Source: Pyrinomonadaceae bacterium
GTDB taxonomy: Bacteria > Acidobacteriota > Blastocatellia > Pyrinomonadales > Pyrinomonadaceae
Length of the DNA: 21,837 bases
Assembly: GCA_025937955.1 (NCBI GenBank)
Contig: JAICQI010000009.1
Location: 1-21,837, forward strand
Reading direction: 5' to 3'
Shown here: positions 7,347-13,829 of the stretch, in pieces
Layout: each line of letters begins with the position of its first letter
How positions within the stretch are numbered: position 1 is the stretch's first letter
Notes under the pieces: generated by a model
What the model was told of the DNA's origin: nothing
Databases searched by the model: none
Seen by the model: the letters and a program-made list of their open reading frames with translations, nothing else
Made by a program: the position numbers and the translations under genes

Positions 7347-7523
7347 AAGCGACTACTCAAAGAAGGGACTTCCAACCACCAGCCGGTAATCGAAAAAACT
7401 CGTTTGCGGACCCCCCAAATGATCTGGAAATTACGCCTATTAAGGGTGAGACCCTGCGAAGATCGCGCAATTTATCACCACGCTGAAGTTCGAGCAAATA
7501 TTTCTCACTCCCGGAGGACTCCA

Positions 7524-9098
7524 ATGAGAATCTCGCAAATCCTCGGATCGCTTTTCTTGTTTAGCGTGATCCTGTTTTCGACCGTGGACCTGAGTGCACA
7601 AACAGTAGTAAGCCGGGCGAGGACTGGCGGCTATGCAGAAGACATCGCGTTCGTCACATCAGGTGCCCTGAAAGACCAGGTGGTGATGACGAACGGTTAC
7701 GAGTTGTACGCCACCCCAATCGCGAAGAAAGGCGAACTTACAAGAATTTGCCGTGTCGATCACCCAGAGTTCGATCAGTTCGTGAATGGTTTTACCTTTG
7801 TTGAATCGGAAGGGTTGTTCGTCATGAACAACGCACCTCATCCCGACAGACTTTATTTCTTCGATCAAACCTGCGCCAGCAGGGGAACGCGCACGATTCA
7901 ATACCTCAACAGCAGTTATCGCCCGGGACACCTCGAAGGCATGACTTATATTCCAACATCGTCGCCGATATTTCCTGATCACCTGATCATGGTTGCGTGG
8001 GACGACCTGAACCTCTCCGTATTTCGCCTGATAATCATCAGGCGGGATGGAGTGCAGGTGGCCGAAATCAGCCGCAATGATTGGCCCACTCAGTTCTCCG
8101 AGGGTGGAATAGGCGACGTTAGCTTTCTAACACCAAACCGTTTGCTGGTATCGCTCTACCATCCGGACACATTCTGGACCATGGATTTCAACGGAAATAT
8201 TCTTTCTGGTCCACTGGCAGGTACGAACGGCGGTGAAGGGGTAGTTCAACTGAGCGACGGGCGCGTCGTCGCTACCAGCTATCCTCAGAACCTCTTATTG
8301 TTTGACAAGAACCTGAACCGGCAGCCGCAGAATGATCGGAACGATATTGTAGGAATAGGCCTCAATCTACCCCACGGGATTGCCTGGGATAGCGATGCAA
8401 ATCGATTCCTGGTCTCACACGATAGTATCTTAACCGTCGGCTTAGCTGGCGTGTCAGCAGTGGCAACAACTCTCACGAGCGCGTCGCCCGTGATTGATTT
8501 GAACGCGTTTCCATTTACTCGACAAACGATTTATCTGCCTCAGGACGATCTTGTCGGAATTCTAAGATTTGCTCCGGGAAATCAGCGCGCCATCCTGTTG
8601 TTTAATCTCGATGGGACACTCAACAGCCAAATCAGTTTGAGCCCTGCAAGTCTGGGACAGAATCTCGGAGTGCCAAACGGACTCGCATACCTTCCGGGCT
8701 CGGATGAATTCGTTGTCAGTTTTAATGGCTTGCCGCCAGATCAGGGATTCGAGCGACAAAGACTTCGCGTTTTCTCTCGAGCCGGTGCCCTCGTGCGCAC
8801 GATTGACATCTCGGCGACTGGTACGGGCGGCGTCGGCGCGCTCGAGTACTTTGAAGATCCGCAAAGCGGCGCGGGTCGCTTGATGATGCTCAGTACAACC
8901 GGGCGCGTAATTATTACTGATCTCAACGGTAATTCGCGTAATGCGGCTGGTTTCCTGCTAGGAGAACTCAATAGCCGCGTTAGGTTTGGTCTCATCACGC
9001 GCAGCGATATCGCCGCGATCACATCGGGACCTCTCGCCGGAGCATTTGCAATAGCTGATGGATCAGGCGGTGAGGTCGTGATCTTCCGGTTGGATTAG
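7524..9098 (+). CDS. Secreted beta-propeller-like protein of unknown function
   Basis: The frame is open from 7326, but a GGAGG at 7513-7517 stands 6 nt before the ATG at 7524. That ATG starts a signal peptide (MRISQILGSLFLFSVILFST, cleavage probably after LSAQ), giving 524 aa. The mature protein contains repeated strand-turn units such as EGVVQLSDGRVVATSYPQ, NLPHGIAWDSDANRFLVSHD, VPNGLAYLPGSDEFVVSF and GRLMMLSTTGRVIITDLNG. These resemble SMP-30/NHL-type propeller blades. No catalytic motif is evident. It is transcribed divergently from the sigma factor-kinase operon, with 177 nt between, so it is a plausible target of that sigma factor; that is only positional inference. The fibrinogen-like gene follows after 32 nt and may be co-transcribed. 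Secretion is well supported; function is unknown. Confidence 0.75.
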   Translation: MRISQILGSLFLFSVILFSTVDLSAQTVVSRARTGGYAEDIAFVTSGALKDQVVMTNGYELYATPIAKKGELTRICRVDHPEFDQFVNGFTFVESEGLFVMNNAPHPDRLYFFDQTCASRGTRTIQYLNSSYRPGHLEGMTYIPTSSPIFPDHLIMVAWDDLNLSVFRLIIIRRDGVQVAEISRNDWPTQFSEGGIGDVSFLTPNRLLVSLYHPDTFWTMDFNGNILSGPLAGTNGGEGVVQLSDGRVVATSYPQNLLLFDKNLNRQPQNDRNDIVGIGLNLPHGIAWDSDANRFLVSHDSILTVGLAGVSAVATTLTSASPVIDLNAFPFTRQTIYLPQDDLVGILRFAPGNQRAILLFNLDGTLNSQISLSPASLGQNLGVPNGLAYLPGSDEFVVSFNGLPPDQGFERQRLRVFSRAGALVRTIDISATGTGGVGALEYFEDPQSGAGRLMMLSTTGRVIITDLNGNSRNAAGFLLGELNSRVRFGLITRSDIAAITSGPLAGAFAIADGSGGEVVIFRLD

Positions 9099-9130
9099 CA
9101 ATGGACTCCCGTCCTTGAAAGGAGTGGTAC

Positions 9131-10039
9131 ATGATTAAGCCTTGCCGATTGTTCAATACAGTTCTTTGCATCGGAGTTCTGTTTGTATGGAGTGGTCGAG
9201 TCGCGGCTGACGAGATCTGCCACAAGGGCAAAACCATCGACGTGGCGCCCGCCGCCATCCCAGCCCATCTGGCTCACGGTGACTCGTTAGGGTCTTGCGA
9301 GGCTCCTGATACTTGCGGGGCCACTCGAACTACAGCCGGAGCCTCCTGCAAGACGATCAAACAGAACGCCACCTGTACCTCGTCCGATGGAGTTCACTGG
9401 ATCGATCCCAATGGAGGGACGACAGCGGATGCGTTCCAAGTCTACTGCGATATGACTACCGCTGGGGGTGGCTGGACTCTCATCACCTCGATCAACCAAA
9501 CCGGACCGGTGCTGGCAGTTGGAGTCGAAACGCTGATCACTCCAGACACGGGCAACTACACTAACCGGAACATGCAGCTCTTCGGTGTGTCCGAGATTCT
9601 CATTGTTGCCGATGGAAAGGATACGGGCTTCGAGACGGCCTTTGACAAGTCGGAACTCTACTCCGGTGTGACCGGTATCGACTTATCCTGGCAGCAGATT
9701 CTCGACGCTCTCAACTTCGACACCGGTGCAAGTTGGTCGGATCGCTCCTACATTACTGGGTTCGATGATCCGTGGCAGTTTTTAGTGACGAGGGTAAACA
9801 CTACGGGTTGTGTCCAGACGCCGCTCCGCGGAGCGTACGGCGATGGGAACTATGGTGCCTTCAACGAACAATCAAACGTCGTCGGGGATGTTGCGCCCAT
9901 CGGCATGCTCTACCACCACTGGGGCGGCGAAACATGGTTATCGGGTGGCTACGCCTTGGATGGTGTGAACCATCAATTTACTTGCGATCAAGCTCAACGC
10001 GAGTTTAGCGCGTTCTGGCGGGGGCTCTTCCTGCGGTGA
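9131..10039 (+). CDS. Secreted fibrinogen-like YCDxxxxGGGW domain protein
   Basis: This 302-aa protein has a signal peptide (LFNTVLCIGVLFVW, cleavage near VAADE). A GGAG at 9121-9124 supports the ATG at 9131. After the signal comes a short Cys/His module, ICHKGKTIDVAPAAIPAHLA followed by HGD...C (29-56). This is the 'CHKGKT...AHLxHGD' segment seen in assorted secreted bacterial proteins. The main domain starts near residue 64. It contains FQVYCDMTTAGGGWTLITS (102-120), the diagnostic YCD-x4-GGGW signature of bacterial fibrinogen-related domains. The rest (DALNFDTGASWSDRSYITGF, GMLYHHWGGETW) is consistent with that fold. Such domains bind glycans or proteins in animals; the bacterial role is mostly unknown. 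Cysteines are numerous, as expected for an exported protein. It probably shares a transcript with the preceding gene. Domain call firm, role unknown. Confidence 0.87.
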   Translation: MIKPCRLFNTVLCIGVLFVWSGRVAADEICHKGKTIDVAPAAIPAHLAHGDSLGSCEAPDTCGATRTTAGASCKTIKQNATCTSSDGVHWIDPNGGTTADAFQVYCDMTTAGGGWTLITSINQTGPVLAVGVETLITPDTGNYTNRNMQLFGVSEILIVADGKDTGFETAFDKSELYSGVTGIDLSWQQILDALNFDTGASWSDRSYITGFDDPWQFLVTRVNTTGCVQTPLRGAYGDGNYGAFNEQSNVVGDVAPIGMLYHHWGGETWLSGGYALDGVNHQFTCDQAQREFSAFWRGLFLR

Positions 10040-10333
10040 GCCCTTCAGTCACTGACCGCCGATGTCAATCGAACCGATTTCATGGGTAACGTCCTAATAC
10101 GTTTTTGGGGACCATTTCACTGATCGGATGCTGATACTGACCAGGTCGCTACCGCTCCCTGTACTGACCCGATCCAAGTACGATTCCTACTATTGAGGCA
10201 AGCCGTTAGACGTCGTGGCCCACCAACTAACGCCCAAATAACGTTGAATCTGACGATGAGAGATTTTTGTTATGTTCCGTAGCGTTGTGCTTGGTCCAGG
10301 TTTATCCCGCAATTGTCTCGCAGCAGGAGTACG
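10040..10333. other. Intergenic region between two convergent genes
   Basis: This 294-nt stretch has no supportable gene on either strand. It contains one hairpin repeat related to the 11305-11414 element (10139-10168) and four scattered actgacc/actgatc strings (10051, 10119, 10136, 10163). No clear terminator with a T-run is visible for either flanking gene. Confidence 0.6.
10139..10168. repeat. Divergent copy of the 30-nt hairpin repeat
   Basis: Aligned without gaps to the right arm at 11383-11412, this 30-mer keeps the ends (gacc... and ...gtactgac) and the centre (cgcta.cgc). It differs in the two blocks that would form the hairpin stem, positions 5-8 and 18-22. The new bases can still pair at 5-22, 6-21 and 7-20. 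An 8-nt direct repeat, tactgacc, lies at 10135-10142 and 10162-10169. Confidence 0.5.
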
Positions 10334-11161
10334 TTAGCGGGCGGGAACCTGCAGTTGTACTCCGGGTTGACCGTACATGATTGTAAGCGGTCCTTGATGA
10401 CTCTTTATGCCTTCGGATCGTGCCCGCTCGATCTCCAGCTGCAACTCTAGTTTTTTGATTTCAAGCAAAGCCGGATTGGCGAAGGTTTGCGCTTCGATTT
10501 GTTTTGTCTGTGCTGCGACCTTTGCAGCTTCGAGTCTTGCCTCTTCAGCCTGTTTCTGTTTTTCATTCGCAACCACACCTGAAGCTGCCGCCTCCACCCT
10601 GTCATCCAGAAAATCAGGATTGCCAATCTGTACAGATTCAGTCACCAGTATTAACTGGCTTCCAATCTGTGGGCGAAGTGATTCCAGAATCCGTTTTTGG
10701 ATTAGTTCCTGGTTGGCATATATTTCATAAGCACCGAAATCAGCGAATGAGTTGCGTGCCTCAGTCTGGACGATGCCCTTTAGGATCTCACTACGCCGGC
10801 GGTGTCTTTCATCTTCGGAAAATCCATACTTCCGAACGTAATCTGCTACCTTCGCTGGATCCGTATAAGCCGTCACTGAAATCTCAACCTGCAAAGCCGC
10901 ATTGTCTTTGCTCGTGACGCGTACTGCGGCGCTCTCCGTGAACGATTTGACGTTGACCTCATAACTCTTGCGGCCGGGCGCTAAAGTTGTAAACCAACCG
11001 TCTGACGGTGAATAGATGCGTTCAATCGCTCCCCATCTCGTTACCACCTGCACTGTTCCTTCCTGTGCATACTTGATGTTCGAATAAGCTATAGCGCCAG
11101 AAACTGTGAGAACGATCACAATCAGCATCAACATAGACCAGAACAATTTCCCCTTCATCAT
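10334..11161 (-). CDS. SPFH/band-7 (prohibitin-like) membrane protein
   Basis: The frame extends up to an ATG at 11215, but AAGGAGAG lies a few nucleotides before the double ATG at 11161/11158, so 11161 is the better start and gives 275 aa. Residues 6-26 (LFWSMLMLIVIVLTVSGAIA) are one membrane anchor. The SPFH domain follows, about residues 30-195. It includes AQEGTVQVVTRWGAIERIYS, the SFTESAAVRVTSKDNAAL strand typical of prohibitins, and RPQIGSQLILVTESVQIGNP. A charged Ala/Glu/Lys coiled coil (ANEKQKQAEEARLEAAKVAA) fills roughly 198-250. Such proteins oligomerise on membranes and scaffold proteases or other complexes. No partner protease gene (FtsH or NfeD type) is adjacent. It is a single-gene unit, converging with the fibrinogen-like gene. 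Confidence 0.88.
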   Translation of the reverse strand: MMKGKLFWSMLMLIVIVLTVSGAIAYSNIKYAQEGTVQVVTRWGAIERIYSPSDGWFTTLAPGRKSYEVNVKSFTESAAVRVTSKDNAALQVEISVTAYTDPAKVADYVRKYGFSEDERHRRRSEILKGIVQTEARNSFADFGAYEIYANQELIQKRILESLRPQIGSQLILVTESVQIGNPDFLDDRVEAAASGVVANEKQKQAEEARLEAAKVAAQTKQIEAQTFANPALLEIKKLELQLEIERARSEGIKSHQGPLTIMYGQPGVQLQVPAR

Positions 11162-11304
11162 AGAATCTCTCCTTTTGTTAAGTTGTTTCGGATTGTTGAG
11201 TTCTTTGGTGGTCATTGGATTTATACGTTGAGGAGTTGGATAAGTTTGTGAACTCTATGTTAACAACCTGCTTTGCCTTAACAGTGGTGCGTCGCACCTG
11301 GATT

Positions 11305-11414
11305 AAGTCAGTACCACCTGCGGTAGCGGGTGGGTCGACGTTGAGCAAGCGATGTTCTTATTGATTTTGAATGCCGATGGCTGACCCACCCGCTATCGCA
11401 GGTGGTACTGACTT
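11305..11414. repeat. REPIN-like element: 32-bp inverted repeats around 46 nt
   Basis: The left arm (11305-11336) and right arm (11383-11414) are reverse complements with only one or two mismatches over 32 positions. Each arm can itself fold, with ccacc facing ggtgg around a short loop containing gcta. This layout, two REP-like hairpins in opposite orientation around a short spacer, is that of a REPIN or small MITE. No transposase is encoded in the window. A third, divergent unit lies at 10139-10168. Confidence 0.75.
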
Positions 11415-11627
11415 GGTCACTTTGTTGCCGCGAAGGACGAAACCCGACTTCTTTTCTTCATCAAGCAGAATGGATTGGACTACTCGGAGTTGACGCGCGG
11501 GATTTATCGCATTGCCTTCACATTTTTGCGAGATACGGGTGATCCAAAGGCAGTTTTGAAACGCTTTGGTTATAGCGACCAGGAAACAGGCCACATTGAG
11601 TTTTCGCTACCGGCGTTTCTGCCATAA
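11412..11627 (+). pseudogene. C-terminal gene fragment cut off at the REPIN-like element
   Basis: From the edge of the right repeat arm, an open frame of 71 codons runs to a TAA at 11625 with no start codon near its beginning. The residues look like real protein, for example ETRLLFFIKQNGLDYSELTR, then GIYRIAFTFLRDTGDPKAVL and FGYSDQETGHIEFSLPAFLP. Codons have the third-position bias of the neighbours. A stop (TGA, 11409-11411) lies inside the repeat arm. I read this as the tail of a gene whose front was lost when the repeat inserted or a deletion occurred. The family is not recognised. The opposite strand frame in this area contains repeat-derived residues and is not credible. Confidence 0.5.
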
Positions 11628-11658
11628 GCGCTTAACCCTTTAAAGGTCTCGTCTAATC

Positions 11659-11775
11659 TTACTTGGGAATAAAACGTAACAGCTCTGCCGCCGCGTGGGC
11701 ATCGATGTTCTGCAAGATATAGTACTGCTGCATAGCGGCAGTCGAGCACTTGATTACAGCGCACCGGTGGGCCAC
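11659..11775 (-). CDS. Possible 38-codon small protein gene downstream of the hydrolase
   Basis: A GTG at 11775 is preceded, 8 nt away, by GAGGAGG, one of the best ribosome sites in the window. It opens a 38-residue frame ending in TAA at 11659. The sequence begins MAHRCAVIKCSTAAMQQYYI and ends LLRFIPK, with Cys at 5 and 10. It starts 14 nt after the stop of the alpha/beta hydrolase gene on the same strand, so it would be co-transcribed. It could instead be the decayed tail of a larger gene. No homologue is recognised. Confidence rests on the ribosome site and the protein-like composition. Confidence 0.35.
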   Translation of the reverse strand: MAHRCAVIKCSTAAMQQYYILQNIDAHAAAELLRFIPK

Positions 11776-11788
11776 AAACGCGTCCTCC

Positions 11789-12673
11789 TCAGTTTTTGTT
11801 CGCTTGTAACAGATGGCGCTTGAAGAAGTCGACGGTCATCGTTGTCACTTCTGGACCTATGCCATGTGGGCGGTCGGGAAATAACTTGATCTCAAATTCT
11901 TTTTTAAGTTCTGTTAGTCGATCCCGTAAAAGATACGCCTGAGTCACCGGCACATTCTCATCTTTCTCACCGTGCAGGATCAGGATGGGACACTTTAGTT
12001 TGTTCATCATGAATACTGAAGATCGCTCTCGTATCGCTGCCTCCGTCCATCCGGTTTCAAACTCCATGTTACGACGAATACCTTCGATGGTTGCTTCGTC
12101 GTGAGCTTTCTTGAAGTCGTAGATGCCGGCGCCGAAAACTGCCGCGTCAACGTCGTCGAGTTGCACAACGAGCAGCGATGCCGCCATGCCGCCTCGCGAA
12201 AAACCATAAATGCCGAGCCTCTTACGGTCCACGTAAGATTCGCGTTTGAACTTCTCGAACCCTTCTTTCAGGACCTTCAGTGTGTTTGGTCCAACATAAT
12301 CAGGCTTACCCTGAGAACGACCAAAGCCTGGCTGCGAAATACCGACACCCGCGATGCCTTCGCGTGCGAGTGCGACGCCGAGCGAAATCAGATCCAGCGC
12401 GGTGCGTTGGAAGCCAGGGACCATCAACACACCGGGGAAGCGACCCTCGCCCGCCGGACGAAATGTGATGGCCTCGACTGTCAAACCATTTGACAGGTAG
12501 TCGTATTTGCAGATTTTGATATGCGTGCCTTCAAGGTTCGCGCAATCCGAAGTCGCAAGCGCTTCCCGAATCTTGCCGGCCGTTGTTTGTTGGCCATTGA
12601 GAGTTGTGCTTAGTGATAGCAGCAGTAGCAGCAGGAACGAGAGACGGAGTGGCGTGGCCGTAATGATCCGCAT
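11789..12673 (-). CDS. Secreted alpha/beta hydrolase (dienelactone hydrolase/acyl esterase type)
   Basis: This 294-aa protein has a leucine-rich signal peptide (LSFLLLLLLSLSTTLNG, cleavage near residue 28). A GGAG 8 nt upstream supports the ATG at 12673. The alpha/beta hydrolase fold is shown by the oxyanion strand GVLMVPGFQR (81-90). The nucleophile elbow GFSRGG (157-162) carries Ser159, the acid is in LHGEKDENVPV with Asp238, and DRPHGIG carries His270. The catalytic triad is complete. A region before the elbow (GISQPGFGRSQGKPDYVGP) and the PFAM-like 'TVEAITFRPAGEGRFPGVL' N-terminus fit prolyl-oligopeptidase/dienelactone-hydrolase relatives. Substrate is unknown; the signal peptide places it in the periplasm or outside. 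A possible 38-codon gene follows on the same strand. Confidence 0.87.
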   Translation of the reverse strand: MRIITATPLRLSFLLLLLLSLSTTLNGQQTTAGKIREALATSDCANLEGTHIKICKYDYLSNGLTVEAITFRPAGEGRFPGVLMVPGFQRTALDLISLGVALAREGIAGVGISQPGFGRSQGKPDYVGPNTLKVLKEGFEKFKRESYVDRKRLGIYGFSRGGMAASLLVVQLDDVDAAVFGAGIYDFKKAHDEATIEGIRRNMEFETGWTEAAIRERSSVFMMNKLKCPILILHGEKDENVPVTQAYLLRDRLTELKKEFEIKLFPDRPHGIGPEVTTMTVDFFKRHLLQANKN

Positions 12674-12842
12674 GGAAATGCTCCAAATTCAGATAGCAAA
12701 ACTAAGTCACTTCAACAAGCCAGAAAGCCAATGCATGATATTCAGCGCCAGTTGTCGATTGTCCGAAGGCTTTACCGATCAAAGACACTCCGGAAGTCCG
12801 ACGCTTTACCTTTCTTCGATCACCATTTAGGATTCACTCACT

Positions 12843-12919
12843 GCGCCCGTAGCTCAGCTGCATAGAGCGTCCGCCTCCTAAGCGGAAGGTCGCGCGTTGG
12901 AATCGCGCCGGGCGCACCA
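12843..12919 (+). tRNA. tRNA-Arg (anticodon CCT)
   Basis: The 77-nt sequence folds into a full cloverleaf. It has a 7-bp acceptor stem GCGCCCG/CGGGCGC and D stem GCTC/GAGC. The anticodon stem TCCGC/GCGGA encloses CTCCTAA (anticodon CCT, reading AGG). The variable loop is AGGTC, the T stem is GCGCG/CGCGC, and A73 is followed by encoded CCA. Two invariant positions are changed: the D loop has G18-C19 instead of G18-G19, and the T loop reads TTGGAAT instead of TTCGAAT, so position 56 is G. The two changes compensate each other. Confidence 0.95.
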
Positions 12920-12928
12920 GTTTTCGCT

Positions 12929-12952
12929 CCGCACACACATTCGCACACAAAT
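12929..12952. repeat. Tandem pair of 12-nt repeats after the tRNA
   Basis: Adjacent 12-mers ccgcacacacat and tcgcacacaaat agree at 10 of 12 positions and start 10 nt after the tRNA end. A pair of similar layout but different sequence follows the degenerate tRNA copy. Confidence 0.4.
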
Positions 12953-13011
12953 CGGTCGCGGATTAATTGTTCCCTGGTGTAGAGAGCCTTCATGACAGGT
13001 GTTACAAATCC

Positions 13012-13361
13012 ATGATTGACGATCCATTACCCGAGGACTGGCACGATCTTCAAACCGGCGTGGCGCGCATCCTGCGAGAGATTGGGCTGACTGTAGAGGA
13101 GAATAAGCTGGTCGCCACACCCCGCGGCTCCGTAGCTCTCGACGTTTATGGAGTGGGCATGGGAAGCGTGGATCAAATCTCTTACATTGTTGAATGTAAG
13201 AACTGGTCAAACGCCTAGAGCAGACGGTTGTGCATTCCTTTACGACTGTTATGGCAGAGACTGGGGCCAATATCGGTTTCATAGTCTCGAAATATGGGCT
13301 TCAGGAAGGCGCCGAAGAATACACCCAAAGCACAATATCGGGGATTCAAGGGAGCCGGTGA
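13012..13361 (+). pseudogene. Frameshifted Mrr-like restriction endonuclease domain protein
   Basis: The first frame from the ATG at 13012 gives MIDDPLPEDWHDLQTGVARI and continues through GSVALDVYGVG to ISYIVECKNWSNA before a stop at 13216-13218. The second frame resumes exactly at 13212 as RLEQTVVHSFTTVMAETGAN, then IGFIVSKYGLQEGAEEYTQS, and stops at 13361. Joined, they match the core of Mrr-type PD-(D/E)xK nucleases. Asp of LDVYG and Glu-Lys of VECKNW are the active-site residues, followed by the conserved VVHSF and GANIGFIVSK blocks. Loss of one base near 13211-13213 (aaacgcc instead of aaaccgcc) explains the break. An upstream TTG at 12967 is also in frame. Its place directly behind a tRNA gene suggests a decaying acquired gene. 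Confidence 0.68.
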
Positions 13362-13437
13362 CCGTACGAAAACTGATATTCCTTTCTCACCCGCATCGCG
13401 GCCTAAGTTGATTTCCAGGAAAACAGCACTAGCGCAC

Positions 13438-13484
13438 TTGTGAAACCGAACGGTTGCGGGTATACTGGCAACCGATCGGTTTCA
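13438..13484 (+). promoter_or_regulatory. Promoter with twin palindromic operators for the ArsR cluster
   Basis: A TTGTGA (13438-13443), a 17-nt spacer and TATACT (13461-13466) make a good sigma-70-type promoter. Two 12-nt palindromes overlap it: aaccgaacggtt at 13444-13455 in the spacer and aaccgatcggtt at 13470-13481 at the expected start site. Their centres are 26 nt apart. Together they form a 17-nt inverted repeat (one mismatch) around the -10 box. Binding at these sites would block the promoter, most simply by the ArsR-type product at 13502. Confidence 0.7.
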
Positions 13485-13501
13485 TAAACTAATTTACATA
13501 A

Positions 13502-13828
13502 ATGAGAAGAGACATTTTCCAGGCCATCGCCGACCCGTCAAGAAGAGCGATCATAGCTCTACTTGCTCTACAGGCCATGACGCCAAACGCACTTGCCGAG
13601 CATTTTGACACGTCGCGGCAGGCGGTATCCAAGCATTTGAAGATACTGACGGAATGCGAACTGGTAACGCAAGAACATCAAGGCAGAGAAATTTACTACC
13701 GGTTGGAGATCGAAAAAATGAAAGAGATCGACGAATGGTTAGAACAATACAGAAAGATCTGGGAAACCCGATATAGCCAACTCGACGACCTATTGGCAAC
13801 AATTAAAAAACAGCAAAAGGAAAAATAA
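13502..13828 (+). CDS. ArsR-family winged-helix transcriptional repressor
   Basis: This 108-aa DNA-binding protein begins MRRDIFQAIADPSRRAIIAL, the standard ArsR start. The helix-turn-helix TPNALAEHFDTSRQAVSKHL occupies about 27-46, and the wing QEHQGREIYYRLE about 57-69. It lacks the Cys-rich metal site (ELCVCDL), so it is of the non-metal SdpR-like kind. Its gene ends 1 nt before an AHSA1/SRPBCC gene, a very common pairing in which the regulator controls the pair. Two palindromes overlie the promoter just upstream, which fits autorepression. The ribosome site is weak and A/T-rich. The inducing signal is not known. Confidence 0.93.
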   Translation: MRRDIFQAIADPSRRAIIALLALQAMTPNALAEHFDTSRQAVSKHLKILTECELVTQEHQGREIYYRLEIEKMKEIDEWLEQYRKIWETRYSQLDDLLATIKKQQKEK

Positions 13829-13829
13829 C

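Noticed and set aside
7326..7523. N-terminal extension of the secreted propeller protein
   Set aside because: The stretch overlaps the divergent sigma gene start and precedes a good GGAGG and signal peptide at 7524.
10040..10333. Similarity of tcccgcaattgtctcgcag near 10306 to the repeat at 1725-1748
   Set aside because: The match is short and imperfect and no further flank similarity could be followed.
11358..11594. Reverse-strand open frame with SVPPAIAGG
   Set aside because: It reads through the repeat arm, and the opposite strand has the more protein-like frame.
1605..12919. Genomic island bounded by the two tRNA-Arg copies
   Set aside because: No integrase, conjugation, phage or transposase gene lies inside and gene style matches the flanks; islands normally duplicate only the 3' end of a tRNA, whereas here the whole gene is duplicated.
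12878..13282. Reverse-strand open frame also ending in CARRDSNARPSA
   Set aside because: It runs through the antisense of the intact tRNA-Arg and the frameshifted nuclease; not a gene.
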